A stretch of 43,477 nucleotides of DNA from an uncultured Oscillospiraceae bacterium (GCA_910577365.1 CAJTMU010000014.1:1-43477), one strand, 5' to 3'; numbered from the stretch's first letter, positions 34,806 to 42,836 are shown. The notes: a model not told the origin generated them from the letters alone. A program made the numbers and translations.

Positions 34806-34834
34806 ATTATATCACTATTTTTATTTGTTGTCAA
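34806..34834 (-). promoter_or_regulatory. Perfect consensus sigma-A promoter
   Basis: Minus strand TTGACA (34834-34829), exactly 17 bases, TATAAT (34811-34806); both hexamers are full consensus in an AT-rich context. It lies about 32 bases before the ATG of the 232-residue gene and may also supply the downstream LRR genes F to A and moxR. Confidence 0.85.
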
Positions 34835-34882
34835 TATAATTTTAAGATACCGAACCGCAGTTATTACAGACACAAAAAACAG

Positions 34883-36709
34883 TTAACTATCTTTCAATTT
34901 ATATTTAAGTTCATTGCGCTTACAGTATTTTTCCGCGTAGCTTTTCGGCGTTACAATCAAGGTAAGATCGGGAATCTCATAAAATGGAGTAAGCATATCA
35001 CCTCCGCGATACCTATAATTTGTTATCTTGCTTATAGACGCGGGAAGCTCTAATTCCCTTAAAGCCGCGCAGTCGGAGAAAGCCTCCCTGCCAATCTCCG
35101 CAACTCCCTCATGAATGATAACTTTTTCAAGCGCTAAACAGCGTTGAAAAGCATGTACGCTTATTTTCTCAACGGAACCCGGAATCTCAATTTTTTTCAG
35201 CGCCCCGCACACTCCAAAGATACCTCCCCCGATTTCCGCAACACCATCGGGAACATTTACGCTTTCCATAACGTCACAGCCCCAGAACGCTCTTTCGCCT
35301 ATACTTCGCACGGAATCGGGAAGCGTCATCTTTTTGATACCGCAGCTTGAAAATGTCCCATTGCATATCTCCGTCACTCCGTCGGGAACATTGATTTCCT
35401 CTAAAGCCTTGCACCAGTAAAACGCCCTTTCTCCTATGACCCTAATGCTGTCAGGCAGAGTGATTTTTTGTATTTTTTCACGGTTATAAGCCTGCTCCTT
35501 TGTTCTGCGCGGCGCATAGGGAGAAAAGGCGTATGCGCCAATTTCGGTTACGGCTTCCTTCCCTATTTTCGCGGGTACGGATATCTCCGTGTTATTGCCC
35601 TTATAGCTTGTGATGATAAGAGTGCCGTCCTCACGCTTTTTATAGCTCCAGACCTTTTTCAGTTCCGATACGGAATCGGGAGCGGCGTTAAGCTCCCTTA
35701 TCATCTTCTTTTCCGCTTTTTCCTGCTCCGCGGCTAAATCGGCGGTGCGGTTCTTAAAATCGAGAAGCCATGCGGACGCCTCGGTATATCCTCCCTCTGA
35801 TGCAAAAGCTATCATCTCGTCACGCTTTCGTGGCTGCTTCAGCCATCCGGCTTCCGCTGCGATCTCAAGGTCAGCGATTAGATTGTTTTTTATTATTACA
35901 TTCAGCATTTTTGTTTTGTTCATTTTTGACTGGTTGAAGTGATTAAGAAAGAATTTGAACAATTCCGGCTCATAAAAGTTTTCACTGCGGATAGCCGAGT
36001 AGATCATTACCGTGAAATGCAGAGGCTTGCCGTCAAGCTCCGCGTAAAAATACTCACAAACTCTCAAAAAGTCATTGATATTCATGGCGTTTATAATGTT
36101 GCTGTACTCAAACCATCGGTTCATTCCTTTCGGTATGCCGCTGCCGCCCTCGGACAGTATTTTTTTGTATTCATCAGGAAAAACGACCCCTGATTTTTTC
36201 AGCGCATCAGCCATTGCGAAGCTTTTTTTAAGGATCGTATAGTACAGCAGCGTACCAACGTCTGGGCATGCGCTTTTGCCGTTTCCACATAAATATTCCG
36301 CTATCTCTATCCTTTCCCCCAAAGGCAGAACGGGCAGTTTTTTCCCGCCTTCCAAGAAAAGATTATCGTCAAGCACCGGTTTGCCTTCGGTGTAAAAAAC
36401 TTCCGAATAAAAATTTTTATCCCTTTTGCCGCTGAAGTTTATCAGTGAGAGAATGAAATTCACCTCATCACACTCATATGCGGAATGAATTCTGTCGGAC
36501 TTTTCATAATCAAACGTTGCGCCGCACTCAACAAGTGCCTTGACATGCTCAATCCCCCTGTAACGACATGCAATGGCGAGAGCCCTTGCGGTAAACTCCA
36601 CCTCGCCAAGGCTTTTGTATATCTCCCTTATTTCTTCGGGGGTACTATATGCCACGGCGCTTGTCAGCATTGAAACTTTTTCCTCTGCGGTCAAATTGCT
36701 GTGATCCAT
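34883..36709 (-). CDS. Ankyrin-like/BspA-type LRR protein G, first of the array
   Basis: This 608-residue paralog follows the VWA gene by 11 bases, so the two are co-transcribed. It has ARALAIACRYRGIEHVKALVECGATFDY, a variable stretch, LLYYTILKKSFAMADALKKSG, FNQSKMNKTKMLNVIIK and WLLDFKNRTADLA (about 312-325). Six or so LRR_5 repeats follow, one shortened (NGTFSSCGIKKM). The tail PKSYAEKYCKRNELKYKL is nearly the same as in gene F, and the AEQEKAEKKM linker is also shared with F. F and G are therefore the closest pair, suggesting a fairly recent duplication. AGGAGG sits before the ATG, overlapping the VWA stop region. No signal peptide. Confidence 0.82.
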   Translation of the reverse strand: MDHSNLTAEEKVSMLTSAVAYSTPEEIREIYKSLGEVEFTARALAIACRYRGIEHVKALVECGATFDYEKSDRIHSAYECDEVNFILSLINFSGKRDKNFYSEVFYTEGKPVLDDNLFLEGGKKLPVLPLGERIEIAEYLCGNGKSACPDVGTLLYYTILKKSFAMADALKKSGVVFPDEYKKILSEGGSGIPKGMNRWFEYSNIINAMNINDFLRVCEYFYAELDGKPLHFTVMIYSAIRSENFYEPELFKFFLNHFNQSKMNKTKMLNVIIKNNLIADLEIAAEAGWLKQPRKRDEMIAFASEGGYTEASAWLLDFKNRTADLAAEQEKAEKKMIRELNAAPDSVSELKKVWSYKKREDGTLIITSYKGNNTEISVPAKIGKEAVTEIGAYAFSPYAPRRTKEQAYNREKIQKITLPDSIRVIGERAFYWCKALEEINVPDGVTEICNGTFSSCGIKKMTLPDSVRSIGERAFWGCDVMESVNVPDGVAEIGGGIFGVCGALKKIEIPGSVEKISVHAFQRCLALEKVIIHEGVAEIGREAFSDCAALRELELPASISKITNYRYRGGDMLTPFYEIPDLTLIVTPKSYAEKYCKRNELKYKLKDS

Positions 36710-36720
36710 AGCTGATCCTC

Positions 36721-38100
36721 CTAAATTTCATCGGTTCTGAGCACTAATTTTATCGCCCAAGGCGGCACTTTTATATCATCAGCTTCATCGTCAACAAACA
36801 CAAAAGCTGCGTCGAAATCGGGCTTTTTTAAAGGAAAAGTGCCGTAACCGTCGGTAAAATATATCATACCCTTAAGGTTATCAAACTCGCCGCATTCAAT
36901 CATGGCTGTAACATAGCTGAACACAGGACGGAAGTCAGTTCCCCCGAATCCGTGAAGCTTCATGGTTTTCAGATAGTCGTCAAACTCCTGTTGAGTGGTT
37001 ATCTTAACGTCCTCCTGAATAGCCGCGTCACACTGGATAATATGAAGATTTATTTTAGTGAAAAAGCTTTCGGTGCTTTTTAAAATATTGTATGTCTTTT
37101 GTACAAATTTCTGCACCAGCTCTCCGGCTACCGAGCCGCTGGTGTCGATGGCTATCACAAAATCACGTATTCGCTTCACGTCCTTGTATTCAAGCGGCTC
37201 GATAAGCGGCATATTTTCATACAGCTGCAATCCGTAGGTGTAAAAATTATAATCGAACTCATCGGGATTTATCTTCATGACCTCGCCGCGCACCGCGAAT
37301 TTTTTCAGAAACTCCTCATAGTTGTAGCGCTCGCGGTTTACCTCCTTGAGGTTCTGGCTAAGCAGTCCTGCGCCTGTTCCCTGCAGTTTTCCGAACGTAG
37401 CTATGTCCACAGCCATGCGCTCTGAAATATTTCCCCAATCCTGCATAAGAAACAGACGTATCCCACCAAGCCCGCTCATCTGTCCGCCTTCGCCGCCCGC
37501 ATCTCCATCACCGAAAACGTATCCCTCTATGCCAAGCTTAGCTTTCTCCTCGTCAGTGAGATACCACAGCAGATGGTCGTCGCCTTTAAAAAGCAGAGCC
37601 AATGTTTTAAGCTTGTTATCCGACAGCTTTTTGTCGACCAGAAAACGATAGACCTTTTCCGCAGAGGGAGTTTTTATTTCTTCCTTGAATCCGTCAAGAA
37701 ACTGCTGCTGTTTTTGCGACATAAGAGTAGACAAATATGGCAGACCAAGATCGTTTATAACGCTCTCCACAGCTATGTCGCAGGCAAGATTCCAGTAATC
37801 GCGGTTAACCGCAGGTCCTACAAACATATGTCTGAATACGCAGTGAAATACCGAATGAAGAAAGTTTCGCGTCGGTAGGTTCTCCTCTAATCTGTATGCT
37901 GTCAGAATATGCTTCGGATCGTATATGTACACCCTGCCATCGACCGACGAGCAGCTTGTGGCATCGGGATTGGAACTGACCTTAAGCCTGTTGAGCGCCA
38001 TATCAAGAAAACGCATATTAACAAGCAGTTTATTGCGCGCAAGATTTATCACCTCACGCGCTATTTTCTCAACTTTTTCTTGGGTAACCTCGTCCAGCAT
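36721..38100 (-). CDS. VWA-domain protein with degenerate metallopeptidase-like N-terminus (DUF2201-type)
   Basis: This 459-residue protein is the first gene of the array. The C-terminal VWA-like domain (about 310-450) has a complete MIDAS metal site: D319-T-S321-G-S323, T388 (GFGGTDF) and D417 (YFTDGYG). The N-terminal half (about 10-300) looks like the putative metallopeptidase domain usually found with it. Its expected HExxH helix reads H82-S-V-F-H86 with a further H91, so the catalytic Glu is replaced by Ser and proteolysis is unlikely. A Gly-rich linker lies at 197-213. VWA proteins of this class partner MoxR ATPases, and one lies at the end of the same array. It has its own promoter and AAAGGGGGAG upstream. 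Confidence 0.87.
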   Translation of the reverse strand: MLDEVTQEKVEKIAREVINLARNKLLVNMRFLDMALNRLKVSSNPDATSCSSVDGRVYIYDPKHILTAYRLEENLPTRNFLHSVFHCVFRHMFVGPAVNRDYWNLACDIAVESVINDLGLPYLSTLMSQKQQQFLDGFKEEIKTPSAEKVYRFLVDKKLSDNKLKTLALLFKGDDHLLWYLTDEEKAKLGIEGYVFGDGDAGGEGGQMSGLGGIRLFLMQDWGNISERMAVDIATFGKLQGTGAGLLSQNLKEVNRERYNYEEFLKKFAVRGEVMKINPDEFDYNFYTYGLQLYENMPLIEPLEYKDVKRIRDFVIAIDTSGSVAGELVQKFVQKTYNILKSTESFFTKINLHIIQCDAAIQEDVKITTQQEFDDYLKTMKLHGFGGTDFRPVFSYVTAMIECGEFDNLKGMIYFTDGYGTFPLKKPDFDAAFVFVDDEADDIKVPPWAIKLVLRTDEI

Positions 38101-38122
38101 TTTTACTCCCCCTTTGAATATA

Positions 38123-38151
38123 ATTTTACATTATTTCGCGGGATTTGTCAA
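38123..38151 (-). promoter_or_regulatory. Sigma-A promoter of the VWA/LRR/MoxR array
   Basis: Minus strand TTGACA (38151-38146), 17 bases, TAAAAT (38128-38123), about 22 bases before the VWA ATG at 38100. It is the natural promoter for the VWA gene and LRR gene G. Confidence 0.75.
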
Positions 38152-38210
38152 TAGCATTAACGGATTTCGACGGTTTGCTTTTTAGGTATACAGACAGAGA
38201 AAGCTGTGTG

Positions 38211-38287
38211 ATACGGACATCCGTATGAGCCTTTTTTATTTTGTTGCTGCGGCTCTGACAGCCGGCTCAGACCGACAATAACAAAAT
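38211..38287. repeat. Nested inverted repeats between gerAC and the VWA gene
   Basis: ATACGGA-CA-TCCGTAT (38211-38226) is followed by GAGCC and a T run in the plus direction. A second, longer imperfect hairpin spans 38238-38287: ATTTTGTT pairs with AACAAAAT, CGG with CCG and TCTGA with TCAGA. Both genes flanking the region are read from the minus strand, and the minus strand shows no T run after either stem. It may still terminate the gerA operon by structure alone. The remaining bases 38288-38353 show nothing. Confidence 0.5.
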
Positions 38288-38353
38288 AGACACATGATAA
38301 TTTAACATCTCCATATCACCGCAGCATTCTCATATAAACCATAGTCATCAATT

Positions 38354-39292
38354 TCACATTATGCTCATAGCGCCTCTTACAAGCTCGGTAAGCGCTGCGA
38401 GCGCGTAATCGCACTGCTCCTCGGAAAGCGCCGCTCCGTTTCTTTCTCGAAAACGCGCTGACACCTTAACCATATCCTCTTTATCGGGCAGAAGCTCTAC
38501 TTTAATATTATAAGCTTCACATGTGTACTCATTGTAACTGTCGCCTTCCACCGTAAAATTTAGCATTATTTTGTCCGTAAGTCCTGAAAGCAGCATAAGC
38601 CCCGTTGTCATTTGGCTGTCAAAGGGCGCTGACAGCCTGCCGTCTATCATATAGCATGAGCCGCTCAACACCGCCGTTCTACCCTCCTCGTCATCTGTCA
38701 TTCCGTATCCGTTGGTTGTTTCCTCAAAAGCGGGAATAAGCGTTGCCCTTCCGCCGGAGTTGTCTGCCAGAACGTCCAGCAGAACAGCTTTGGGATATGC
38801 TCCCGAATCATACGCGTATTCTATCATGGACAGCGGCTTTTCCGCGGCGGTTATTCCCTCTTTGAAATGCAGATCTGTCAGCAGCTCAGAATCCTTTGAA
38901 AAGCACACCGGCATGTTCAGGCTGCATCTCATATCATAATACAGCGTATTGAGTGCAGGAAGAGCGCTTATATCGGAGAATCCTCCCCCCAGAATAAGCA
39001 GCTTTGTTTCGCTCATGTATATCTCCTTGCCGTCTATAAGAGATATATTGTCAATAGCTTCCGCAAGAGTTTTTCCGCTGCCGCTCACCTTTATGACGTT
39101 GTCCTGCGAGGCGTCGATGGTATCGCCGCCCCCTCCCCCGCTGCTGAAAAGCAAAGCACTCACCTGATACTCCCCACGGTTGAAATCTATCGCCGCCGCC
39201 TGTATTATCGCACGGTCGCCCAACTCCGTGTTGTCGGAGCAGCCTGTCAGAAGCAGCGGTATAACTATCATAGATATTATTTTCTTCATCAT
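38354..39292 (-). CDS. gerAC: Spore germination lipoprotein, Ger(x)C family
   Basis: This 312-residue protein is the C subunit of a GerA-type germinant receptor, tethered to the spore inner membrane. It has a lipoprotein signal ending LLLTGC (Cys18) followed by SDNTELGDRAIIQAAAIDF, the family's usual mature N-terminus. KEIYMSETKLLILGG and the C-terminal KVSARFRERNG strand fit the fold. It is shorter than the common 350-400 residues. The frame is open to an ATG at 39304, but the AAAGGAA inside that extension is the better ribosome site for the ATG at 39292 (a second ATG follows). Together with the two upstream genes it forms the standard A-B-C order. Confidence 0.83.
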   Translation of the reverse strand: MMKKIISMIVIPLLLTGCSDNTELGDRAIIQAAAIDFNRGEYQVSALLFSSGGGGGDTIDASQDNVIKVSGSGKTLAEAIDNISLIDGKEIYMSETKLLILGGGFSDISALPALNTLYYDMRCSLNMPVCFSKDSELLTDLHFKEGITAAEKPLSMIEYAYDSGAYPKAVLLDVLADNSGGRATLIPAFEETTNGYGMTDDEEGRTAVLSGSCYMIDGRLSAPFDSQMTTGLMLLSGLTDKIMLNFTVEGDSYNEYTCEAYNIKVELLPDKEDMVKVSARFRERNGAALSEEQCDYALAALTELVRGAMSIM

Positions 39293-39345
39293 ATTTCCTT
39301 TCACGCCAAGCGCGGTATACTATACATAACGCACACAACGTTGGG

Positions 39346-40311
39346 TTAGCCTGCGGCGCTTCCCCGCTCCTCCGCGTTACCCGAGGTAAACGCACTCTTT
39401 CCACGAGCTTCCCATATCGGCTGAATTATCACGCTCCACGCCGCAAACAGCATGAGTCCCGTTCTAAAAGCCGCGCACAGCGTCCAAAGTGCTGCGCCGC
39501 CTCCGTCAAGCCTCTTCAGCAGCGCTATATCCGAAAGTGAAGCCGCAGCAAAAAACGGGTACTCCGTCATTCCGTAAAACTCCCTTAAAGTCAGGCAGTA
39601 GAACGCGCAAAGCATAATGCCTGCAAGCGTTGAAAACAGCGCAAAAAACAGCGATGCTCCGCAGGCGTTGAGTTTTCTCTTTTCCTTTTTTAAAGCCACA
39701 AAAGGCAGCAGCGCCGCGAAAACAAGATAATCCCCGCCCCGTAAAAGACGTTCTGTAATATCGTCTATCAGCCCGCCGTATTGAGAGCGGGAAAGATCCA
39801 TCGCGTCAAATTTCATGTAAGGGATATCCGCCAGCATGACCGCCGCAGTAATTACAGCCGCCGCTATTAGGAACAGAGTTCCCGACCGTGCCAGAGCTTC
39901 CGCTCCCATTACCGCCGCATATACGGCAAATCCTGCCGCGATAAGCGTCAGAACCACAGGTGAGCCTTTTGGAAGCAGGCTGCGCTGCGCAAAAACCGCC
40001 GTATGGAATAAAGATTTCACGACTGCGCCTGCCAACAGCAAAAATGCTATTACTGCCAATGCCCATCCCATAAACTTGCTTTTGCGGTAAGCCGCGCGAT
40101 ATAAGTTATTACCCTTTGCGGAATATATTATCAGCGGCAGTGCCAGCAAAAAGCGTATAACCTCCGCGATTACCAGCGCCAGCAGTGTTTCGCCGCCATA
40201 CCCTGTACCGCTGAGAGGAAAAGTTATCTCCGCGGAAAGCCGCGACAGCATAAGCATACAGAAAAGCTGAGCGGCACTTATCTGCGGCAGTTTTTTTTCG
40301 GTATTTGTCAT
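39346..40311 (-). CDS. gerAB: Spore germination membrane protein, GerAB family
   Basis: This 321-residue integral membrane protein is the B subunit of a GerA receptor, an amino-acid-permease-like fold thought to bind the germinant. About nine to ten hydrophobic helices are visible. The N-terminal ISAAQLFCMLMLSRLSAEITF and the central ALARSGTLFLIAAAV motif (E/AxxR after helix 4) match the family. It is somewhat shorter than the typical 360 residues. AAAGGAG precedes the ATG. It lies 72 bases after gerAA and 53 before gerAC. Its presence argues that the host lineage forms endospores. Confidence 0.88.
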   Translation of the reverse strand: MTNTEKKLPQISAAQLFCMLMLSRLSAEITFPLSGTGYGGETLLALVIAEVIRFLLALPLIIYSAKGNNLYRAAYRKSKFMGWALAVIAFLLLAGAVVKSLFHTAVFAQRSLLPKGSPVVLTLIAAGFAVYAAVMGAEALARSGTLFLIAAAVITAAVMLADIPYMKFDAMDLSRSQYGGLIDDITERLLRGGDYLVFAALLPFVALKKEKRKLNACGASLFFALFSTLAGIMLCAFYCLTLREFYGMTEYPFFAAASLSDIALLKRLDGGGAALWTLCAAFRTGLMLFAAWSVIIQPIWEARGKSAFTSGNAEERGSAAG

Positions 40312-40334
40312 AAGTTCTCCTTTTAAATTTATAA

Positions 40335-40375
40335 CGGATAGTTCTCCGCGCCCAAAACGCGCGGAGCATTATCCG
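40335..40375 (-). promoter_or_regulatory. Intercistronic stem-loop between gerAA and gerAB
   Basis: CTCCGCGC (40344-40351) pairs with GCGCGGAG (40359-40366) around a 7-base loop, extended by CGGATA (40335-40340) with TATCCG (40370-40375). No T run follows on the minus strand, so it is more likely an mRNA stabiliser or attenuator setting subunit ratios than a full terminator. Confidence 0.6.
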
Positions 40376-40383
40376 CCGGAAGC

Positions 40384-41886
40384 TCATATGGGCTTTTCTG
40401 ATATCTCCGCTCCGTTAAGCTCCTGTAACGTCATATCGCCGTTTTCCATTCTGCGCCAGCCCGATCGCACGAACATATCCCGCGAAGCTCTCGGCGAAAA
40501 CGGAGATACCGGCGCCATATAAGGTATTCCATATGTGCTCAGCGAACACATTTTTATCGTTACCGCGCCCGCAGCGATAATCAGACCGAAAAGCCCGAAA
40601 ACCCCTCCCGCGATAATATAAATAAACCTCAGTATAACTATTTTTTCGTACATAGTCGGCACTACAAAGCTGCAAAGACCCGAAAGCGCCACGACCAGCA
40701 CCATCGGCGCTCCCACAAGACCGGCGGACACGGTTATATCACCTATTACCAATCCGCCGACAACTCCAATGGCGTGACCTATCGGGCGCGGCAAGCGTAT
40801 TCCCGCTTCCCGCAATAACTCATACATAAAATGTATAAACAAACATTCCACCATCAGAGAGAACGGTGCAGTCTGCTCCGAGGCGGCAAGATTCAATATC
40901 AGCGACGATGGCAGCATTTCGGGGTGAAACGAGGCAACCGCCACATACACTCCCGGAAGAAACAGCGTGATAAAAAATGCCGACAATCTTACCAATCTGA
41001 TAAAAAAAGCGTAGAAAGGCTTCTGCGTATAATCGTCCAGCGTCTGGAAGCTCTCTATAAACAGATGAGGAACTACCAGAGCAAACGGCGTTCCGTCCAC
41101 AAGTATACCTATCCTGCCCTCATACAGCTTCGCAGCAAATGTGTCGGGGCGCTCGCATGTGCCGCATTCCGAAAAGAACCAGCCGCCCTTCCCCTCAAAA
41201 AACGGCTGTATATAGCCGCTTTCAAGTATGGTATTGAGCTTTATCGACTTAAGCCGCTTTTTCACGTTCTCCAGAAGCTTCGGCGACACCTTGTCGCTGA
41301 TGTAGCAGACGCATATATCCGTATTGCTCCTGTCTCCCAGCGTCGACATTTCAAACACCAATGTGGGTGACTTTATGCGCCGCCGTATCATGGACATATT
41401 TGTGCGTATGACTTCTATAAAGCCCTCGCGCGAGCCGCGGACATTAAGCTCGGCAGACGGCTCGTCTATACCGCGGGAATTATAGCCTTGTATACCTATC
41501 GCTATACATCTTGAGCTGCCCTCAGCCAGAATTATCGCGAAACCCGACTGCAATTTCAGCACAAGGCTTCCGATATTTTTAATTTCAATCTGCTCCGCAG
41601 CGGTAAGATACACCTCAAAAAGCCTGTCGATAAGCTCCTCCGGTGGTATCCCATCCTCATTTCCCACATTGTTCAGCTTCTGATATATAAGCTCCGACAG
41701 CGTTTCGGTGCTTGCCATTCCCTCGCAGGTAAGCACGGCTATTCTGTTTTTTCCCACCATTGCGGTCTTGGTGGTAACATCGGAGGAATTACCCGTTATT
41801 ATCTCTATATTTTTAAGATTTCTGTCAAGCGATTTATCTATCGGAATATCCGCAGATATCCGGGTATGAACACTCTCTTCCGGCAT
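40384..41886 (-). CDS. gerAA: Spore germination protein, GerAA family
   Basis: This 500-residue protein is the A subunit of a GerA-type germinant receptor. The soluble N-terminal domain contains SRGIDEPSAELNVRGSREGF and EVIRTNMSMIRRRIKSP, then CVCYISDKVSPKLLENVKKRL, all strong family marks. The membrane part begins at LFIESFQTLDDYTQKPFYAFFIRLVRLSAFFI and has four to five helices, including FSLMVECLFIHFMYELLREAGIRLPRPIG. The C-terminal tail is cytoplasmic. An in-frame ATG lies at 41964, but GAAAGGAGCAG before the ATG at 41886 decides for the shorter form. I could not find a convincing forespore sigma-G promoter by eye. Confidence 0.92.
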   Translation of the reverse strand: MPEESVHTRISADIPIDKSLDRNLKNIEIITGNSSDVTTKTAMVGKNRIAVLTCEGMASTETLSELIYQKLNNVGNEDGIPPEELIDRLFEVYLTAAEQIEIKNIGSLVLKLQSGFAIILAEGSSRCIAIGIQGYNSRGIDEPSAELNVRGSREGFIEVIRTNMSMIRRRIKSPTLVFEMSTLGDRSNTDICVCYISDKVSPKLLENVKKRLKSIKLNTILESGYIQPFFEGKGGWFFSECGTCERPDTFAAKLYEGRIGILVDGTPFALVVPHLFIESFQTLDDYTQKPFYAFFIRLVRLSAFFITLFLPGVYVAVASFHPEMLPSSLILNLAASEQTAPFSLMVECLFIHFMYELLREAGIRLPRPIGHAIGVVGGLVIGDITVSAGLVGAPMVLVVALSGLCSFVVPTMYEKIVILRFIYIIAGGVFGLFGLIIAAGAVTIKMCSLSTYGIPYMAPVSPFSPRASRDMFVRSGWRRMENGDMTLQELNGAEISEKPI

Positions 41887-42004
41887 TTTACTGCTCCTTT
41901 CGCTCTTTTTTACTATATTGTCCCGCATGAGCCAATATATTCCGTATCCAAAAAATTTTATCACATATAAAATACCTTAGAAATATATTAAAGCAGCATT
42001 TAAC

Positions 42005-42300
42005 ACAAATAGTAATTTATGCTGTTAAGATAAGTTGACAAAAAGCAGAAATGCTTTTAAGAAATGATGACCTAAGGCTAATTATTTAAAAGAATTTCCC
42101 GCACCGCTGCAAACTACGCTGAGTTTTGTACAAAACTCAGCGTAGTTTGCGCTATCCCGCCGTAAAAGCTCCGCCCGCTTTGCGGGCTGCGCTTTCACAG
42201 CGGATTGCGGGAAATTCATGCGCGGGCGGTCACTTTACGCCTGCCTTCAGCGCCTATGACTCTCCATTTTTAAGTGATTCACAGCAGTTTAGCTATTCTA
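42005..42300. repeat. Tandem repeat unit A (non-coding)
   Basis: The first of two diverged direct copies of about 300 bases. Shared landmarks with unit B, in order, are AATTTATGCT-TTAAGATAAG, CAGA-ATGCTTTTAA, GCTGATTATTTAAAA-like, CCCGC-CGCTGCAAAC, CACTTTACGCCTG-CTTTCAGCGCC and TTTAAGTGA-TCA. The centre holds the 42-bp palindrome and CGCTATCCCGCCG. No open frame here resembles a protein. Confidence 0.75.
42109..42150. repeat. Perfect 42-bp palindrome
   Basis: Each strand reads the same 5' to 3' from GCAAACTACG to CGTAGTTTGC, centred on GTAC at 42128-42131, with no spacer. The match stops at the next base on each side. Confidence 0.9.
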
Positions 42301-42640
42301 ACATAAATTATAATTTATGCTATTAAGATAAGCTTAAGTTAACAAGAGGCAGAGATGCTTTTAAAAAAGAATATCTAAAGCTGATTATTTAAAAAAATCT
42401 CCCGCGCTGCTGCAAACGACACTTAGTTTTGCGCAAAATGCTGCATAATGCGTTAAGCATTAACAGCCATATTGTAAAAAACATGCGTCGTTTGCTCAAA
42501 ATGCTGCTTGTTATCCTAAGTATTTACGCGACTGTTGCTCAAAACTTTGGGTTTGCAGGAAATCCATACATGGGCGTTCACTTTACGCCTGCTTTCAGCG
42601 CCTTTAATTACTTAATTTTCAAGTGAATCATGGCTGCGTT
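42301..42640. repeat. Tandem repeat unit B (non-coding)
   Basis: Second diverged copy of unit A. The palindrome is replaced by spaced inverted arms GCAAACGAC (42412-42420) and GTCGTTTGC (42487-42495), with a 66-base AT-rich interior. The right end again reads TTCACTTTACGCCTGCTTTCAGCGCC. No gene is supported. Confidence 0.7.
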
Positions 42641-42719
42641 GTGCTTATAACATAAAATATTTTTTGACGTTTTTCTTAAATATTTTATATCTCTTTACCG
42701 ATTTTTTACACATATGTTA

Positions 42720-42748
42720 TTGACTTTGCAGATAATAGGGGATATACT
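42720..42748 (+). promoter_or_regulatory. Sigma-A promoter of the P-type ATPase gene
   Basis: TTGACT (42720-42725), a 17-base spacer and TATACT (42743-42748). The transcript would carry a leader of about 80 bases before the ATG at 42837; I could not match it to a known riboswitch. Confidence 0.75.
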
Positions 42749-42836
42749 ATGTATAGGGGCATGAAATAGGTTTTACCGCCGCAGGTTTTGCGATGACTTA
42801 ATTCGTGCACCTCTTATCTCTGGTTCGGAGGACATA

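Noticed and set aside
23850..36709. LRR proteins as surface adhesins of the BspA type
   Set aside because: None of the seven has a signal peptide, anchor or sorting motif, and they are linked to cytoplasmic MoxR and VWA genes.
42429..42626. 65-residue plus-strand open frame in tandem repeat unit B
   Set aside because: It lies in a non-coding repeat, has no ribosome site, and the frame is not kept in unit A.
42749..42836. Riboswitch in the P-type ATPase leader
   Set aside because: The 80-base leader shows no consensus of a metal-sensing riboswitch that I can recognise.
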